Assembly (NCBI RefSeq): GCF_001902635.1
Contig: NZ_MJAO01000012.1
Coordinates: forward strand, 62,001 to 126,000
Direction: 5' to 3'
DNA: 64,000 nucleotides
Source: Serratia marcescens
GTDB taxonomy: Bacteria; Pseudomonadota; Gammaproteobacteria; Enterobacterales; Enterobacteriaceae
Shown here: positions 1-8,774 of the stretch, piece by piece
Layout of the letters: every line of letters starts with the position of its first letter
How positions within the stretch are numbered: the first letter of the stretch is position 1
The notes under the pieces: model-generated
The model's input: only the letters and a program-made list of their open reading frames with translations
Told to the model about the DNA's origin: nothing
Database searches by the model: none
Position numbers and translations under genes: made by a program

Positions 1-489
1 GTCAATCTGGCGATGATGGCCACCGCCGCCGCCGCGTTTCATTTCAGCGGCCACAGCGGCATCGCCGATCTCGACGTGGCTTACCTGACGCTGCAACCGC
101 TGCTCGGGCAAGCCGCTGCCACCGTGTTTGGCCTGAGCCTGGTGGCTGCCGGCCTCTCTTCCACCGTGGTGGGCACGCTGGCGGGGCAGGTGGTGATGCA
201 GGGGTTCGTGCATTTCCATATTCCACTGTGGCTGCGGCGTGCCGTGACCATGCTGCCGTCGTTTATCGTCATCATGCTGGGGATGGACGCGACGCGCATT
301 CTGGTGCTGAGCCAGGTGCTGCTCAGCTTCGGCATTGCGCTGGCGCTGGTGCCGCTACTGGCTTTCACCGGCAATCGAGCGCTGATGGGCGAGATGGTCA
401 ACGGCCCGCTGGTGCAAAACCTGGGCAAGCTGATCGTTCTGGTGGTGGTGGGATTGAACGGCTACCTGCTGATCGGCAGCGTGCTGTAA
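1..489 (+). CDS. mntH: Mn2+/Fe2+ transporter MntH (NRAMP), C-terminal part
   Basis: The frame is open from base 1, so this is the last 162 residues of a protein whose family is usually about 410 residues. It contains hydrophobic segments typical of the second half of NRAMP proton-coupled Mn2+/Fe2+ symporters of the inner membrane, including [20 protein letters not shown] and a final segment ending GYLLIGSVL. The next gene is a DUF2502 protein on the other strand, the same neighbour E. coli mntH has (ypeC). The promoter and N-terminus lie outside the window. Confidence 0.93.
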   Translation, partial: VNLAMMATAAAAFHFSGHSGIADLDVAYLTLQPLLGQAAATVFGLSLVAAGLSSTVVGTLAGQVVMQGFVHFHIPLWLRRAVTMLPSFIVIMLGMDATRILVLSQVLLSFGIALALVPLLAFTGNRALMGEMVNGPLVQNLGKLIVLVVVGLNGYLLIGSVL

Positions 490-493
490 GCGA

Positions 494-525
494 AAAAAAG
501 AGCGGGCCGGCATTACGCCGGCCCG
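494..525 (-). terminator. Rho-independent terminator of the DUF2502 gene
   Basis: A GC-rich hairpin has arms CGGGCCGGC (503-511) and GCCGGCCCG (517-525) around a 5-nt loop. It is preceded on the + strand by a run of A at 494-499, which is a U-tract on the minus strand. It therefore fits the DUF2502 gene ending at 532 and also sits just past the mntH stop. Confidence 0.75.
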
Positions 526-531
526 TCGTCG

Positions 532-942
532 TTAATCGCGGTCGTCATCGCCGTGGCGGCGCCAGCGATCGCGGTCATGGTCGTGGTGGTGTTTTTTCTC
601 TTTCTTCCAGTAATGCTTGTCGCAATGGCGATCGCACTTGTAATAGCGGTCATCGCGATAGTAGTAATATTTGCGCCAATAGTCGCCGTCGCGCCAGCGA
701 TAGCCGTCCCAGTAGTAGCCGCGCCGGCTGCGATCGCCGAGATAGCGGCCCTGATGGTCTTGCCACCAGTCGCGGTCGCGCCAGTCGTAACCATCCCAGT
801 AGCGGCCGCGATTATCCTGATCGCCGATGCGCAATGAAACGCCCGGCATCAGATCGATGCTGATCCCTTCGGCGTGTGCCGGCTGTGCGGCGGGCAGCAC
901 CGTCGCCGCCAAGATGGCGGCCAAGAGCAGAGGTTTAAACAT
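532..942 (-). CDS. DUF2502 family secreted protein (YpeC-like)
   Basis: This 136-residue protein has a clear signal peptide (MFKPLLLAAILAATVLPAAQ, cleavage probably after HAE or PAHA). The motif GDQDNRGRYWDGYDWRD is followed by a second copy, YYWDGYRWRDGDYW. The C-terminus is extremely charged and His-rich, with two Cys in CDRHCDKH and a KHHHDHD run. DUF2502 members such as E. coli YpeC are small periplasmic proteins of unknown function. The His/Asp/Cys tail beside mntH suggests metal binding, but that is inference. A paralogue lies at 10402-10740. Confidence 0.8.
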   Translation of the reverse strand: MFKPLLLAAILAATVLPAAQPAHAEGISIDLMPGVSLRIGDQDNRGRYWDGYDWRDRDWWQDHQGRYLGDRSRRGYYWDGYRWRDGDYWRKYYYYRDDRYYKCDRHCDKHYWKKEKKHHHDHDRDRWRRHGDDDRD

Positions 943-1130
943 GACTTCTCCTTTCCGCTTGCGCGGCCTGGCCGGTTATCACTTTATGAAGCGCGTTCAT
1001 CAGTTTAAAAAACGGCCTTATCGTTATTTTTGCTGCAATCTCGGCATCATAGCGCCGGCGCACAGGGTTGCATCAGAGAATAACTCTGAAAACGGCGCAG
1101 GAGAGCGAGATTTGAGATTTTTCTGGAGTG

Positions 1131-1152
1131 CCGCCGCTCGGCTGAGCGGCGG
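1131..1152. other. GC-rich hairpin after the aldo/keto reductase
   Basis: Arms CCGCCGCTC (1131-1139) and GAGCGGCGG (1144-1152) flank a 4-nt loop, 14 bases past the stop of the minus-strand reductase gene. There is no convincing U-tract on either strand, so this is a stable 3' structure rather than a certain terminator. Confidence 0.4.
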
Positions 1153-1165
1153 TATTTGTAAGCGA

Positions 1166-2155
1166 TTACAGCAGAATGTGTTCGATTTGCGCAATCTCTT
1201 CCTCACTGAAGTGGCGATTGGCCAGCATGCCTACCGCATCTTCTATCTGCGCATTCTTGCTGGCGCCGATCAGCACCGAGGTGACGCGATCGCCGCGCAG
1301 CACCCAGGCCAGCGCCATTTGCGACAGCTTCTGCCCGCGTTGCCGCGCCAGCGCATCAAGGCGGCGCACCTTGTCCAGCCGTTCGGCGGTCAGCTGCTCC
1401 GGCTGCAGGAAGCGGCTGCCGCTGGCGGCGCGGGAATCCTGCGGAATACCGTGCAGGTAACGGTCGGTCAGCAGGCCGCCCGCCAGCGGCGAGAAGGCGA
1501 TCGCTCCGACGCCATATGCCGCCAGCGTATCCAGCAACTCGGCCTCCGGCCCGCGTTCAAACATTGAATACTTGGGCTGATGGATCACGCACGGCGTGCC
1601 CAGCCGCTGCAAAATGTCGAACGCCTGCCGCGCACGCTCGGCCGGGTAGTTGGATAAGCCGACATACAGTGCCTTGCCTTGGCGCACCAACAGATCCAGC
1701 GCCGTCATGGTTTCTTCCAGCGGCGTGTCCGGGTCCGGCCGGTGGTGATAAAAGATGTCCACATACTCTAACCCCATGCGCTTCAGGCTCTGATCGAGGC
1801 TGGCGACCAGGTGCTTTTTCGATCCCCAGTCGCCGCAGGGGCCGGGCCACATGGTGTAGCCGGCTTTGGATGAGACGATCAGCTCGTCGCGCCAGGCCTG
1901 CAGATCGCTGCTGAGAATGCGGCCGAAGTTTTCCTCGGCGGCGCCGGGCGGCGGGCCATAGTTGTTGGCCAGATCGAAGTGGGTAATACCGCGATCGAAG
2001 GCGCAGCGGATCAGGTTGCGGGCGTTGTCGTACAGCGTGGCGTCGCCAAAGTTGTGCCACAGCCCGAGAGAAACGGCGGGTAGCTTCAGCCCGCTGCGGC
2101 CGCAACGCCGGTATTCCATATCCTGATAACGCGAGGGGGAGGCTTGGTAGGGCAT
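1166..2155 (-). CDS. gpr: L-glyceraldehyde 3-phosphate reductase / aldo-keto reductase (YghZ-like)
   Basis: This 329-residue NADPH-dependent aldo/keto reductase resembles E. coli YghZ (Gpr), which detoxifies L-glyceraldehyde 3-phosphate and reduces methylglyoxal. The opening MEYRRCGRSGLKLPAVSLGL, the catalytic Asp/Tyr region FDLANNYGPPPGAAE, and the C-terminal SVLIGASKNAQIEDAVG cofactor loop are all visible. The ATG is preceded by AAGGA about six bases upstream. It runs divergently from ipdC and is probably monocistronic. Cytosolic. Confidence 0.88.
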   Translation of the reverse strand: MPYQASPSRYQDMEYRRCGRSGLKLPAVSLGLWHNFGDATLYDNARNLIRCAFDRGITHFDLANNYGPPPGAAEENFGRILSSDLQAWRDELIVSSKAGYTMWPGPCGDWGSKKHLVASLDQSLKRMGLEYVDIFYHHRPDPDTPLEETMTALDLLVRQGKALYVGLSNYPAERARQAFDILQRLGTPCVIHQPKYSMFERGPEAELLDTLAAYGVGAIAFSPLAGGLLTDRYLHGIPQDSRAASGSRFLQPEQLTAERLDKVRRLDALARQRGQKLSQMALAWVLRGDRVTSVLIGASKNAQIEDAVGMLANRHFSEEEIAQIEHILL

Positions 2156-2281
2156 AGTTATCCTTATCGGCGGGGGAGAGGAGGCGTGCTTTGAGTGTAT
2201 GCGCTTTCACAGCGTGCCGCCGGGCGAGCGATCACAGCGCCGGCATGTAACGGCAGGTTGCCGATCGATGAGATAGCGATT

Positions 2282-2296
2282 GTTCGAAATTTGAAC
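2282..2296 (+). promoter_or_regulatory. Possible LysR-type operator upstream of ipdC
   Basis: GTTC-N7-GAAC is an imperfect dyad that fits the T-N11-A pattern of LysR-type regulators, about 55 bases upstream of the ipdC start. The LysR gene convergent with ipdC is a candidate binder. Such patterns occur by chance, so this is weak. Confidence 0.3.
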
Positions 2297-2348
2297 GGCA
2301 TCTTCGATACTTAAAGATAATCCCCCCAGCTTCAGACAGGTGATGATC

Positions 2349-4010
2349 ATGACTCAGTCCTACACGGTGGCCGATTATCTGCTCGATCGTCTGGCCCAGA
2401 TCGGTATTCGTCACGTCTTCGGCGTGCCGGGGGATTACAACCTGCAATTCCTCGACCACGTCCTCGCTCATCCGCAAATTACCTGGGTAGGCTGCGCCAA
2501 CGAGCTGAACGCCGCTTATGCCGCCGACGGCTACGCCCGCTGCAAGCCGGCGGCGGCGCTGCTCACTACCTTTGGCGTCGGGGAATTGAGCGCGCTGAAC
2601 GGCGTGGCCGGCAGCTATGCCGAATACCTGCCGGTGATCCACGTGGTCGGCACGCCGGCGCAGCGCGCCCAACGCGCCGGCGATTTGCTGCATCATTCGC
2701 TGGGCGATGGCGACTTCGGCCACTTCGCCCGGATAGCCAAAGAGGTGACCGTCGCGCAGGCCAACCTGACCGCCGACAACGCCGCGGTGGAGATCGACCG
2801 TCTGATCGGCACTGCCTTGCTGGAACATCGTCCGGTTTATCTGATGCTGCCCAGCGACGTAGCGGAAGCACCGCTGTCGGCCAAACCGGCGCCGCTGATG
2901 CTGCGTCAGGCCAGGCTGTCGCGCAACGCATTGTCGGCGTTTCTCGTCGCGGCGCGCGAAAAGCTGCTGTCCGCGCGGCGGGTGTCGCTGCTGGCGGACT
3001 TTCTGGCCGATCGCTTCGGTGCCGAAGCAGAGCTGGATGAGTGGATGCGGGAGGTCGATATCCCACACGCCACTCTGTTGCTCGGCAAAGGCGTGCTGGA
3101 TGAGAATCGCGCCGGTTTCGTTGGTACCTACTGCGGCGGCGCCAGCGATCCGGCGGTGAAACAGCTGATCGAAAACGCCGACGTGGTGATCAGCGTCGGC
3201 GTGCGCTTGACCGACACCATCACCGCCGGTTTCACGCATCATCTGCCGGTGGAAAAATGCATCGATATCCAGCCGTTCGAAGCCTGGGTCGGGCGGCAGC
3301 GTTTCAGCCGCATTCCGATGCGCGACGCGGTGCAGGCGCTGCACCGCCTGAGCTTGTCGCTGGCGTCGCGTTGGCCATTGCCGCCGATCGCCCGCCCGGC
3401 GTTGCCGGAAGCCACCGGAGAGGGGTTGGATCAGCACGCCTTCTGGCGGCAGATGCAGGATTTTCTGCGGCCGGGGGATATCGTGCTGGCCGATCAGGGC
3501 ACCGCCTGTTTTGGCGCGGCGGTGCTGACGTTGCCGCGCGGCTGCCGGTTGATCGTGCAGTCCCTCTGGGGATCTATCGGCTATACCCTGCCGGCGACGT
3601 TTGGCGTACAGACCGCCGAACCGCAGCGCCGGGCGGTGCTGCTGATCGGCGACGGCGCCGCGCAGCTTACCGTACAGGAACTGGGATCGATGCTGCGCGA
3701 CGGGCTTAAACCGGTGATCTTCGTGCTGAACAATCAGGGGTATACCGTCGAGCGTGCCATCCACGGGCCGGAGCAAAGTTATAACGACATCGCGCGGTGG
3801 AACTGGACGCAGCTGCCGCCGGCGCTGGCCGGCGAGCGGCCGGTGAAGGCGTTGCAGGTCAGTGACCCGGAAGGGTTGCGCCAGGCGCTGCTTGAGGTGG
3901 CGGACGGCGATCGGCTGGCCTTTATCGAAGTGATGCTGCCGAAGATGGACATTCCTGAACTACTCGATACCGTCTCGCGCGCCATTCAGGCGCGCAACGT
4001 CGCCGCTTAA
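2349..4010 (+). CDS. ipdC: Indole-3-pyruvate decarboxylase
   Basis: A thiamine-diphosphate enzyme of about 553 residues, close to Enterobacter IpdC. It converts indole-3-pyruvate to indole-3-acetaldehyde in the indolepyruvate route to auxin. The N-terminal ThDP glutamate motif (CANELNAAYAADGYAR), the GSIGYTLPA segment and the Mg/ThDP signature GDGAAQLTVQEL...NNQGYT are present. I chose ATG 2349 because AGACAGG lies eight bases upstream; ATG 2343 and GTG 2340 are alternatives adding two or three residues. The stop overlaps the convergent LysR gene by four bases. A broader phenylpyruvate or 2-oxo acid substrate range is possible. Confidence 0.9.
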   Translation: MTQSYTVADYLLDRLAQIGIRHVFGVPGDYNLQFLDHVLAHPQITWVGCANELNAAYAADGYARCKPAAALLTTFGVGELSALNGVAGSYAEYLPVIHVVGTPAQRAQRAGDLLHHSLGDGDFGHFARIAKEVTVAQANLTADNAAVEIDRLIGTALLEHRPVYLMLPSDVAEAPLSAKPAPLMLRQARLSRNALSAFLVAAREKLLSARRVSLLADFLADRFGAEAELDEWMREVDIPHATLLLGKGVLDENRAGFVGTYCGGASDPAVKQLIENADVVISVGVRLTDTITAGFTHHLPVEKCIDIQPFEAWVGRQRFSRIPMRDAVQALHRLSLSLASRWPLPPIARPALPEATGEGLDQHAFWRQMQDFLRPGDIVLADQGTACFGAAVLTLPRGCRLIVQSLWGSIGYTLPATFGVQTAEPQRRAVLLIGDGAAQLTVQELGSMLRDGLKPVIFVLNNQGYTVERAIHGPEQSYNDIARWNWTQLPPALAGERPVKALQVSDPEGLRQALLEVADGDRLAFIEVMLPKMDIPELLDTVSRAIQARNVAA

Positions 4011-4876
4011 AGCAGGGTATCGCCTAACAGGCGCTCCAACACCCAGAACCCCGCCGGGCCCGGCGGGGTGAGTTTTGACCACACCGCGTCCACCGAGATC
4101 ATTTTCGGCCAGCCGCGCGGCCGCAGCTCGGTCAGCATGTTGTGGCCGTATTGTTGCACCAACCAGTGCGGCAGCACCGCCCAACCGAACCCCTGTTCAG
4201 CCATCTCCAGCAACAGCAGATAGCTGGGCGCCGACCACACCAGGCCGCCCTGTCTGGCCGCCTCGGCGCCGGAGTAGGTGTTCAGGATCAGCTGGCGGGT
4301 GCTGGACAACTGCTCCGGGGTCGGCGCGGCGACCTGCGCCAGCGGATGCTGATGGGCGACGAACAGCCCCATGTCGGTCTGCTCCGGCAAACGGGAGAAG
4401 GCGATATCCGGTGGGTAACTTTTCTGCACCTCCACCATGCCCAGGTGCGCGCGGCCGCTTTGCAACAGATCGATGACGTCGCCGTCTTCGGCGATCATCC
4501 ATTCCAGCTCAATCTCTGGGTAGCGCTGTTCGAACAGCTGCATCAACCGATCGTGATGCTTGGGCTGGTAGGTATCGGAAAACACCATGCTCAGGCGCGG
4601 TTCAACCTCGCCCGCCAGCTGAATGCTCAGGGCATCGAGCCGTTCGCTGGCCGCGAGGATCGCCTGCACATGCCCCAGCACCTTGCGGCCGGCGGCGGTG
4701 AGCACCGGTTGGCGTGCGCTGCGATCGAACAGCGTCAGCGCCAGGTCGGCCTCCAGATTGGCGATTGCGGTGCTGATGGTGGATTGGCTTTTGCGCAGCT
4801 TGCGCGCGGCGGCGGAAAACGAGCCGAGGGCGGCGGCTTCGACAAACGCATGCAGCGCTTCCGGAGAATAGTGCAT
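4007..4876 (-). CDS. LysR-family transcriptional regulator beside PACE pump
   Basis: A 289-residue LysR regulator. The N-terminal winged HTH (LHAFVEAAALGSFSAAARKL, then SQSTISTAIANLEADL) is followed by an effector-binding domain. It is transcribed divergently from a PACE-family transporter, the arrangement of Acinetobacter AceR/AceI, so activation of the pump by its substrate is likely. It also converges on ipdC with a four-base overlap, so antisense effects on ipdC are possible. The effector is unknown. Confidence 0.85.
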   Translation of the reverse strand: MHYSPEALHAFVEAAALGSFSAAARKLRKSQSTISTAIANLEADLALTLFDRSARQPVLTAAGRKVLGHVQAILAASERLDALSIQLAGEVEPRLSMVFSDTYQPKHHDRLMQLFEQRYPEIELEWMIAEDGDVIDLLQSGRAHLGMVEVQKSYPPDIAFSRLPEQTDMGLFVAHQHPLAQVAAPTPEQLSSTRQLILNTYSGAEAARQGGLVWSAPSYLLLLEMAEQGFGWAVLPHWLVQQYGHNMLTELRPRGWPKMISVDAVWSKLTPPGPAGFWVLERLLGDTLL

Positions 4877-4974
4877 AACCTATCTACTTTATCGATGGAA
4901 TCTATTTTTAACCTACCCGAAAAAACGATGATAATCACCTGGCTTTCGCAACAACTGTTGAAAAAAGGTGATGT

Positions 4975-5427
4975 ATGCAACTGCAAAACAAGTCTTTCGT
5001 TGAACGTATCGTCCATGCCGTTGGTTTCGAGGCCATTGCCGTGATGATTTGCGCCCCGTTGGGCGCGTGGCTGCTGAATCGCTCTATGGTGCAGGTCGGT
5101 GCGTTGGCGGTGATGCTGTCCACCGTCGCTATGGTTTGGAACATGGTGTACAACACGGTGTTCGACCGCCTGTGGCCGGTCAGCCGGGTGGCCCGTAATC
5201 TGAAAGTGCGTGCGCTGCACGCCGTCGGTTTTGAAGCCGGTTTTATCCTGATCGGCGTGCCGATCGCCGCCTGGATGCTGAGCATTTCTTGGGCGCAGGC
5301 CTTTATGCTGGAGATCGGTTTCTTCCTGTTCTTCCTGCCGTACACCATGGCCTATAACTGGGTGTACGACACGCTGCGCCAGCGCTGGTTCGACGCGCGC
5401 CAGCCGATCAATTCCACCGCCAAATAA
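4975..5427 (+). CDS. PACE-family efflux transporter (AceI-like)
   Basis: A 150-residue inner-membrane protein made of two tandem bacterial transmembrane pair domains, four predicted helices in all. The repeated signatures HAVGFEAIAVMICAPLGAWL and HAVGFEAGFILIGVPIAAWM start each half. Glu19 matches the essential membrane glutamate of AceI. Characterised members export biocides such as chlorhexidine and short diamines. AAAGGTG precedes the ATG by about four bases. The divergent LysR gene is the likely regulator. Confidence 0.9.
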   Translation: MQLQNKSFVERIVHAVGFEAIAVMICAPLGAWLLNRSMVQVGALAVMLSTVAMVWNMVYNTVFDRLWPVSRVARNLKVRALHAVGFEAGFILIGVPIAAWMLSISWAQAFMLEIGFFLFFLPYTMAYNWVYDTLRQRWFDARQPINSTAK

Positions 5428-5494
5428 GGCGTCGTCAGCCCGGCGATTCTCAGGTAAGGTCAGAGGATCGTCGGAGAATGCTGAGGAAGTAAAA

Positions 5495-6187
5495 ATGAAA
5501 GTGTTGGGCTTGCTGGGCGGCATGAGCTGGGAATCCACCATTCCTTATTACCGCACCATCAACGAGCAGGTAAAGGCGCGCCTCGGTGGGCTGCATTCGG
5601 CCAAAATCGTGCTCTATAGCGTTGATTTTCAAGAGATTGAGCGGTTGCAGCACCAGGGTGATTGGGATGGCGCCGGCCGGGTGCTGGCGGCCGCCGCGGT
5701 GGCTTTACGCGCAGCCGGCGCCGAAGCTATCGTGATCTGCACCAACACTATGCACAAGGTGGCGGAGGCGGTCGAGCAGGCCAGCGGCCTGCCGCTGATC
5801 CACATCGCCGACGCCACGGCGCTGCAGGTGAGGGAAAAAAATATCCGCCGTGTTGGGCTGTTGGGCACGCGCTTTACCATGGAGCAGACCTTCTATCGTG
5901 GCCGCCTGCAGGAAATGCACGGCATCGAAGTGGTGACGCCGGTCAGCGCCGATCGTGACATCGTGCACCGGATTATCTATGACGAACTGTGCCTCGGTAA
6001 GATTCGCGACGCCTCGCGCGACGAGTATCGCCGTATCATCAGCGATCTGGAGCAGCAGGGAGTGCAGGGGATCATTTTCGGCTGCACCGAAATCGGATTG
6101 CTGGTGAGCGAGCGCGATGCGTCGGTGCCGGTGTTCGACACCACCGCGATCCACGCCCGTGCCGCTGCGGCATTCGCGCTGGCCTAA
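5495..6187 (+). CDS. Aspartate/glutamate racemase family protein (YgeA-like)
   Basis: A 230-residue cytosolic, cofactor-independent racemase. The N-terminal [16 protein letters not shown] and the two catalytic-cysteine motifs, ICTNTMHK and FGCTEIGLL, mark the Asp/Glu racemase superfamily. E. coli YgeA, the nearest characterised relative, is a broad-range amino acid racemase acting on homoserine among others. A GAGG Shine-Dalgarno precedes the ATG. Its stop overlaps the convergent yfeO stop by four bases. The true substrate cannot be read from sequence. Confidence 0.85.
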   Translation: MKVLGLLGGMSWESTIPYYRTINEQVKARLGGLHSAKIVLYSVDFQEIERLQHQGDWDGAGRVLAAAAVALRAAGAEAIVICTNTMHKVAEAVEQASGLPLIHIADATALQVREKNIRRVGLLGTRFTMEQTFYRGRLQEMHGIEVVTPVSADRDIVHRIIYDELCLGKIRDASRDEYRRIISDLEQQGVQGIIFGCTEIGLLVSERDASVPVFDTTAIHARAAAAFALA

Positions 6188-7431
6188 TCGTCGTGCGGTG
6201 GCCGCCGGTGGTTCACCAGCATCAGTGGTTTGCCCGCCAGTGCCAGCCAGGCGGGCAGCATCACGATGCACAATACCGGTAATAGGTGCAGATCCGGCAC
6301 CACTGCCACCGCCATAAACAGGCTGAGCCAGCCGTCGCGCGTGACCACCAGCACCAGTCCCATGATGGCGCAGGAGACGGTGATCGCCGCGGGTACCGCC
6401 GGAACGTGCTGATGCAGCATCAGCCCCAGCGCCACGCCGACGAACACCGCCGGGAAGATACGCCCGCCGCGAAAACCGCAGGCGGCGGCGATCACCAGCG
6501 CCGCCAGTTTGGTCAGGGTAATGGTCAACAGCGCCGGCACCGAATAGCCGTCGTCTTGCGCCAGGCGCTTCATCTCATCCAGCCCTTTGAACAGGGTAAT
6601 CTCCCCGCCGAACAGCGCCAACAGGCCCAGTACAAAGCCGCCCAGCCCCAGCATCAGTACCGGGTTCTTCATTGAATGGAACAGGCGGTGAACGTGCGGG
6701 AAGCACCACAGCGCGACCATACCGAGCGCAATGGCGATCAGCGCCACGATGGCGCCGCTGAAGATGTCCGGCAGCCGCGTCACGTCGTAGGCGTCGAGTT
6801 GCAGGGCGAAGTTGGGCACGAAGAACATTTGGGTGGTGACTGCACCGGCGGCGGCGGCCACCAACGGGGCGAACAGCCGATCCCACAGCGGCGTTTCGTT
6901 ATTGCCCGCCAGGGTTTGCGAGAAGATCAGCGCGGCGGCGACCGGGGTGCCGAACATCGCGCCGATGGTGCCCGCGGCCGCCAGTATGATCCAGTCCATG
7001 CGCGGCACCTTCGGCAGCAGGCGTGCACCGGCGGCTGCCACCAGGGCGATATTGATGGCGGTGATCGGGTTTTCCGGCCCCAGGCTGACGCCGCCGGCCA
7101 GGCCGACGATCAGCGCCAGCCCCAAACCCGGCAGGGCGGAGAGCGGCAGCGGCATGCCGATCAGCGATTCCGTCGCCGGATCCGGCCCGGCGTGGCCCGG
7201 CATATAGCGCACAATCAGGCCGACCGCCACGCCGGTCAGCGTCAGAATACCGATCGGCCACCAGGGCGACTGGGCGTCCAGGCTCAGCGTATCGGGCAGC
7301 GTCACCCACAGCCATTGCTGCAGCACGGCGGCGACTTTCATCACCAACAGCAGCACCAGACTGGAAGCGGAACCGATAATCAGCGCAGGCAAAGCAAAGG
7401 CCAACATGGCATTGGCGCGCGGATGCAGCAT
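6184..7431 (-). CDS. yfeO: Putative ion channel of the ClC family, YfeO
   Basis: The protein starts [10 protein letters not shown], exactly where E. coli YfeO starts, so I use ATG 7431 (AAGGG about seven bases upstream) rather than an upstream in-frame ATG that would add 61 residues lacking membrane character. It is 415 residues with about ten hydrophobic segments and ClC-like selectivity motifs [10 protein letters not shown] and [12 protein letters not shown]. YfeO is a voltage-gated ClC-type channel or antiporter without established substrate. The gene is divergent from glk, as in E. coli. Confidence 0.92.
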   Translation of the reverse strand: MLHPRANAMLAFALPALIIGSASSLVLLLVMKVAAVLQQWLWVTLPDTLSLDAQSPWWPIGILTLTGVAVGLIVRYMPGHAGPDPATESLIGMPLPLSALPGLGLALIVGLAGGVSLGPENPITAINIALVAAAGARLLPKVPRMDWIILAAAGTIGAMFGTPVAAALIFSQTLAGNNETPLWDRLFAPLVAAAAGAVTTQMFFVPNFALQLDAYDVTRLPDIFSGAIVALIAIALGMVALWCFPHVHRLFHSMKNPVLMLGLGGFVLGLLALFGGEITLFKGLDEMKRLAQDDGYSVPALLTITLTKLAALVIAAACGFRGGRIFPAVFVGVALGLMLHQHVPAVPAAITVSCAIMGLVLVVTRDGWLSLFMAVAVVPDLHLLPVLCIVMLPAWLALAGKPLMLVNHRRPPHDD

Positions 7432-7741
7432 GGATAATCCCTTGTCGATGCCTCCATGCAGGGCAGGGAGAGCGGGTGGTTGGGCAGTGGCCACAGCTTG
7501 CCAGACTATCGGCGCGCAGGCACGCATTGATATTGCCCGGCGTCGATGACGGTTAACAGTCGCCGGGGGGCGTTTTTTGCCGCAATTTGTTTCAAAGCGC
7601 GGCGTCGCGGGCAAGCTGAAACGTTTTTTGTGATCCGGATCGCTATTGGGGCGCAGATCCGAGGCGGGTGATTGTTGTTTTTGCAGCAGGATTTTACAGT
7701 GTGGGCAGCTTTTTATTTTTCATTTTGCGGAGACGAAATCA
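7432..7741. other. yfeO-glk divergent intergenic region
   Basis: These 310 bases separate two divergent genes and must hold both promoters. I can read a Cra-type site at 7615-7628 and a GGAG ribosome-binding site before glk. No ORF or RNA gene is apparent. Confidence 0.6.
7615..7628 (+). promoter_or_regulatory. Cra (FruR) operator upstream of glk
   Basis: GCTGAAACGTTTTT matches the Cra consensus GCTGAAWCGWTTCA at all but the last two or three positions. Cra is known to control glk in E. coli. It lies about 115 bases upstream of the glk start. Confidence 0.5.
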
Positions 7742-8704
7742 ATGACCTATGCCCTCGTAGGTGATGTTGGCGGCACTAATGCCCGCCTGGCGCTGTGCAC
7801 TGTTGCGACGGGTGAGATTACCCAGGCGAAAACCTATTCCGGCCTGGAGTTCGACAGCTTGGAGGCGGTGATCCGCCAGTATCTGAAAGAGTGCGATATC
7901 CAGGTGCAGGACGCCTGCATTGCGATCGCTTGCCCGGTGACTGAAGACTGGGTGGCGATGACCAACCACAGCTGGGCGTTCTCGATCAAAGCGATGAAGG
8001 CCAGCCTGGGGCTGAGCCACCTGGAAGTGATCAACGATTTTACCGCCGTATCGATGGCGATCCCGATGCTCTCGCCGGACGACGTGCTGCAGTTTGGCGG
8101 TGGCGATGCGCAGCCGGGCAAACCGATCGCGGTGTACGGCGCCGGCACCGGGTTGGGCGTCGCCCACCTGGTGCACGTCGATCGCCGCTGGGTTAGCCTG
8201 CCGGGCGAGGGCGGCCATGTCGATTTCGCGCCGAACAGCGAAGAAGAAGACAGCATCCTGGCGGTGTTGCGTGCTGAAGTGGGGCACGTTTCCGCCGAGC
8301 GCGTGCTGTCCGGGCCGGGCCTGGTCAACCTGTATCGCGCTATCGTCAAGGCGGACAACCGCCTGCCGGAGAAATTGGAGCCGAAGGATATTACCGAGCG
8401 GGCACTGGCCGACAGCTGCATCGACTGCCGCCGCGCGCTGTCGCTGTTTTGCGTGATCATGGGGCGCTTCGGCGGCAACCTGGCGCTGAATCTGGGCACC
8501 TTTGGCGGCGTGTACATCGCCGGCGGCATCGTGCCGCGCTTTATGGAATTCTTCAAGGCTTCGGGTTTCCGCGCCGCCTTCGAAGACAAAGGGCGCTTCC
8601 GCGATTATGTGCGCGATATCCCGGTGTTTATGATCGCTCACGGCCAGCCGGGCCTGTTGGGTGCCGGCGCGCATCTGCGCCAGACGCTGGGCATGCATCT
8701 GTAA
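7742..8704 (+). CDS. glk: Glucokinase
   Basis: A 320-residue cytosolic enzyme that phosphorylates glucose with ATP, feeding non-PTS glucose into glycolysis. The phosphate-binding motif [12 protein letters not shown] is at the N-terminus. The glucose-binding segment [12 protein letters not shown], the [10 protein letters not shown] loop, and [11 protein letters not shown] follow. Length matches E. coli Glk (321). I chose the ATG after the GGAG site; an upstream extension to 7646 has no family support. A Cra-type operator and a strong terminator flank it. Confidence 0.96.
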   Translation: MTYALVGDVGGTNARLALCTVATGEITQAKTYSGLEFDSLEAVIRQYLKECDIQVQDACIAIACPVTEDWVAMTNHSWAFSIKAMKASLGLSHLEVINDFTAVSMAIPMLSPDDVLQFGGGDAQPGKPIAVYGAGTGLGVAHLVHVDRRWVSLPGEGGHVDFAPNSEEEDSILAVLRAEVGHVSAERVLSGPGLVNLYRAIVKADNRLPEKLEPKDITERALADSCIDCRRALSLFCVIMGRFGGNLALNLGTFGGVYIAGGIVPRFMEFFKASGFRAAFEDKGRFRDYVRDIPVFMIAHGQPGLLGAGAHLRQTLGMHL

Positions 8705-8725
8705 GCGCTGCGGTAAGGCAATAAA

Positions 8726-8765
8726 AAAAGGGGCGCAACCCGTGGGTTGCGCCCCTTGTCGTTTT
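8726..8765. terminator. Bidirectional terminator between glk and the YhjX-like gene
   Basis: The inverted repeat GGGGCGCAACCC / GGGTTGCGCCCC (8730-8741 and 8744-8755) has A-runs upstream and T-runs downstream. It can therefore terminate glk rightward and the MFS gene leftward. Confidence 0.88.
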
Positions 8766-8774
8766 TGCGGGGGA

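Noticed and set aside
2259-2274. TyrR-like box TGTAA-N6-TT upstream of ipdC
   Set aside because: Enterobacter ipdC is TyrR-controlled, but here only one half-site fits and the other half is poor.
2232-3776. 514-residue antisense frame over ipdC
   Set aside because: Low-complexity composition, no family features, and fully covered by a well-supported gene.
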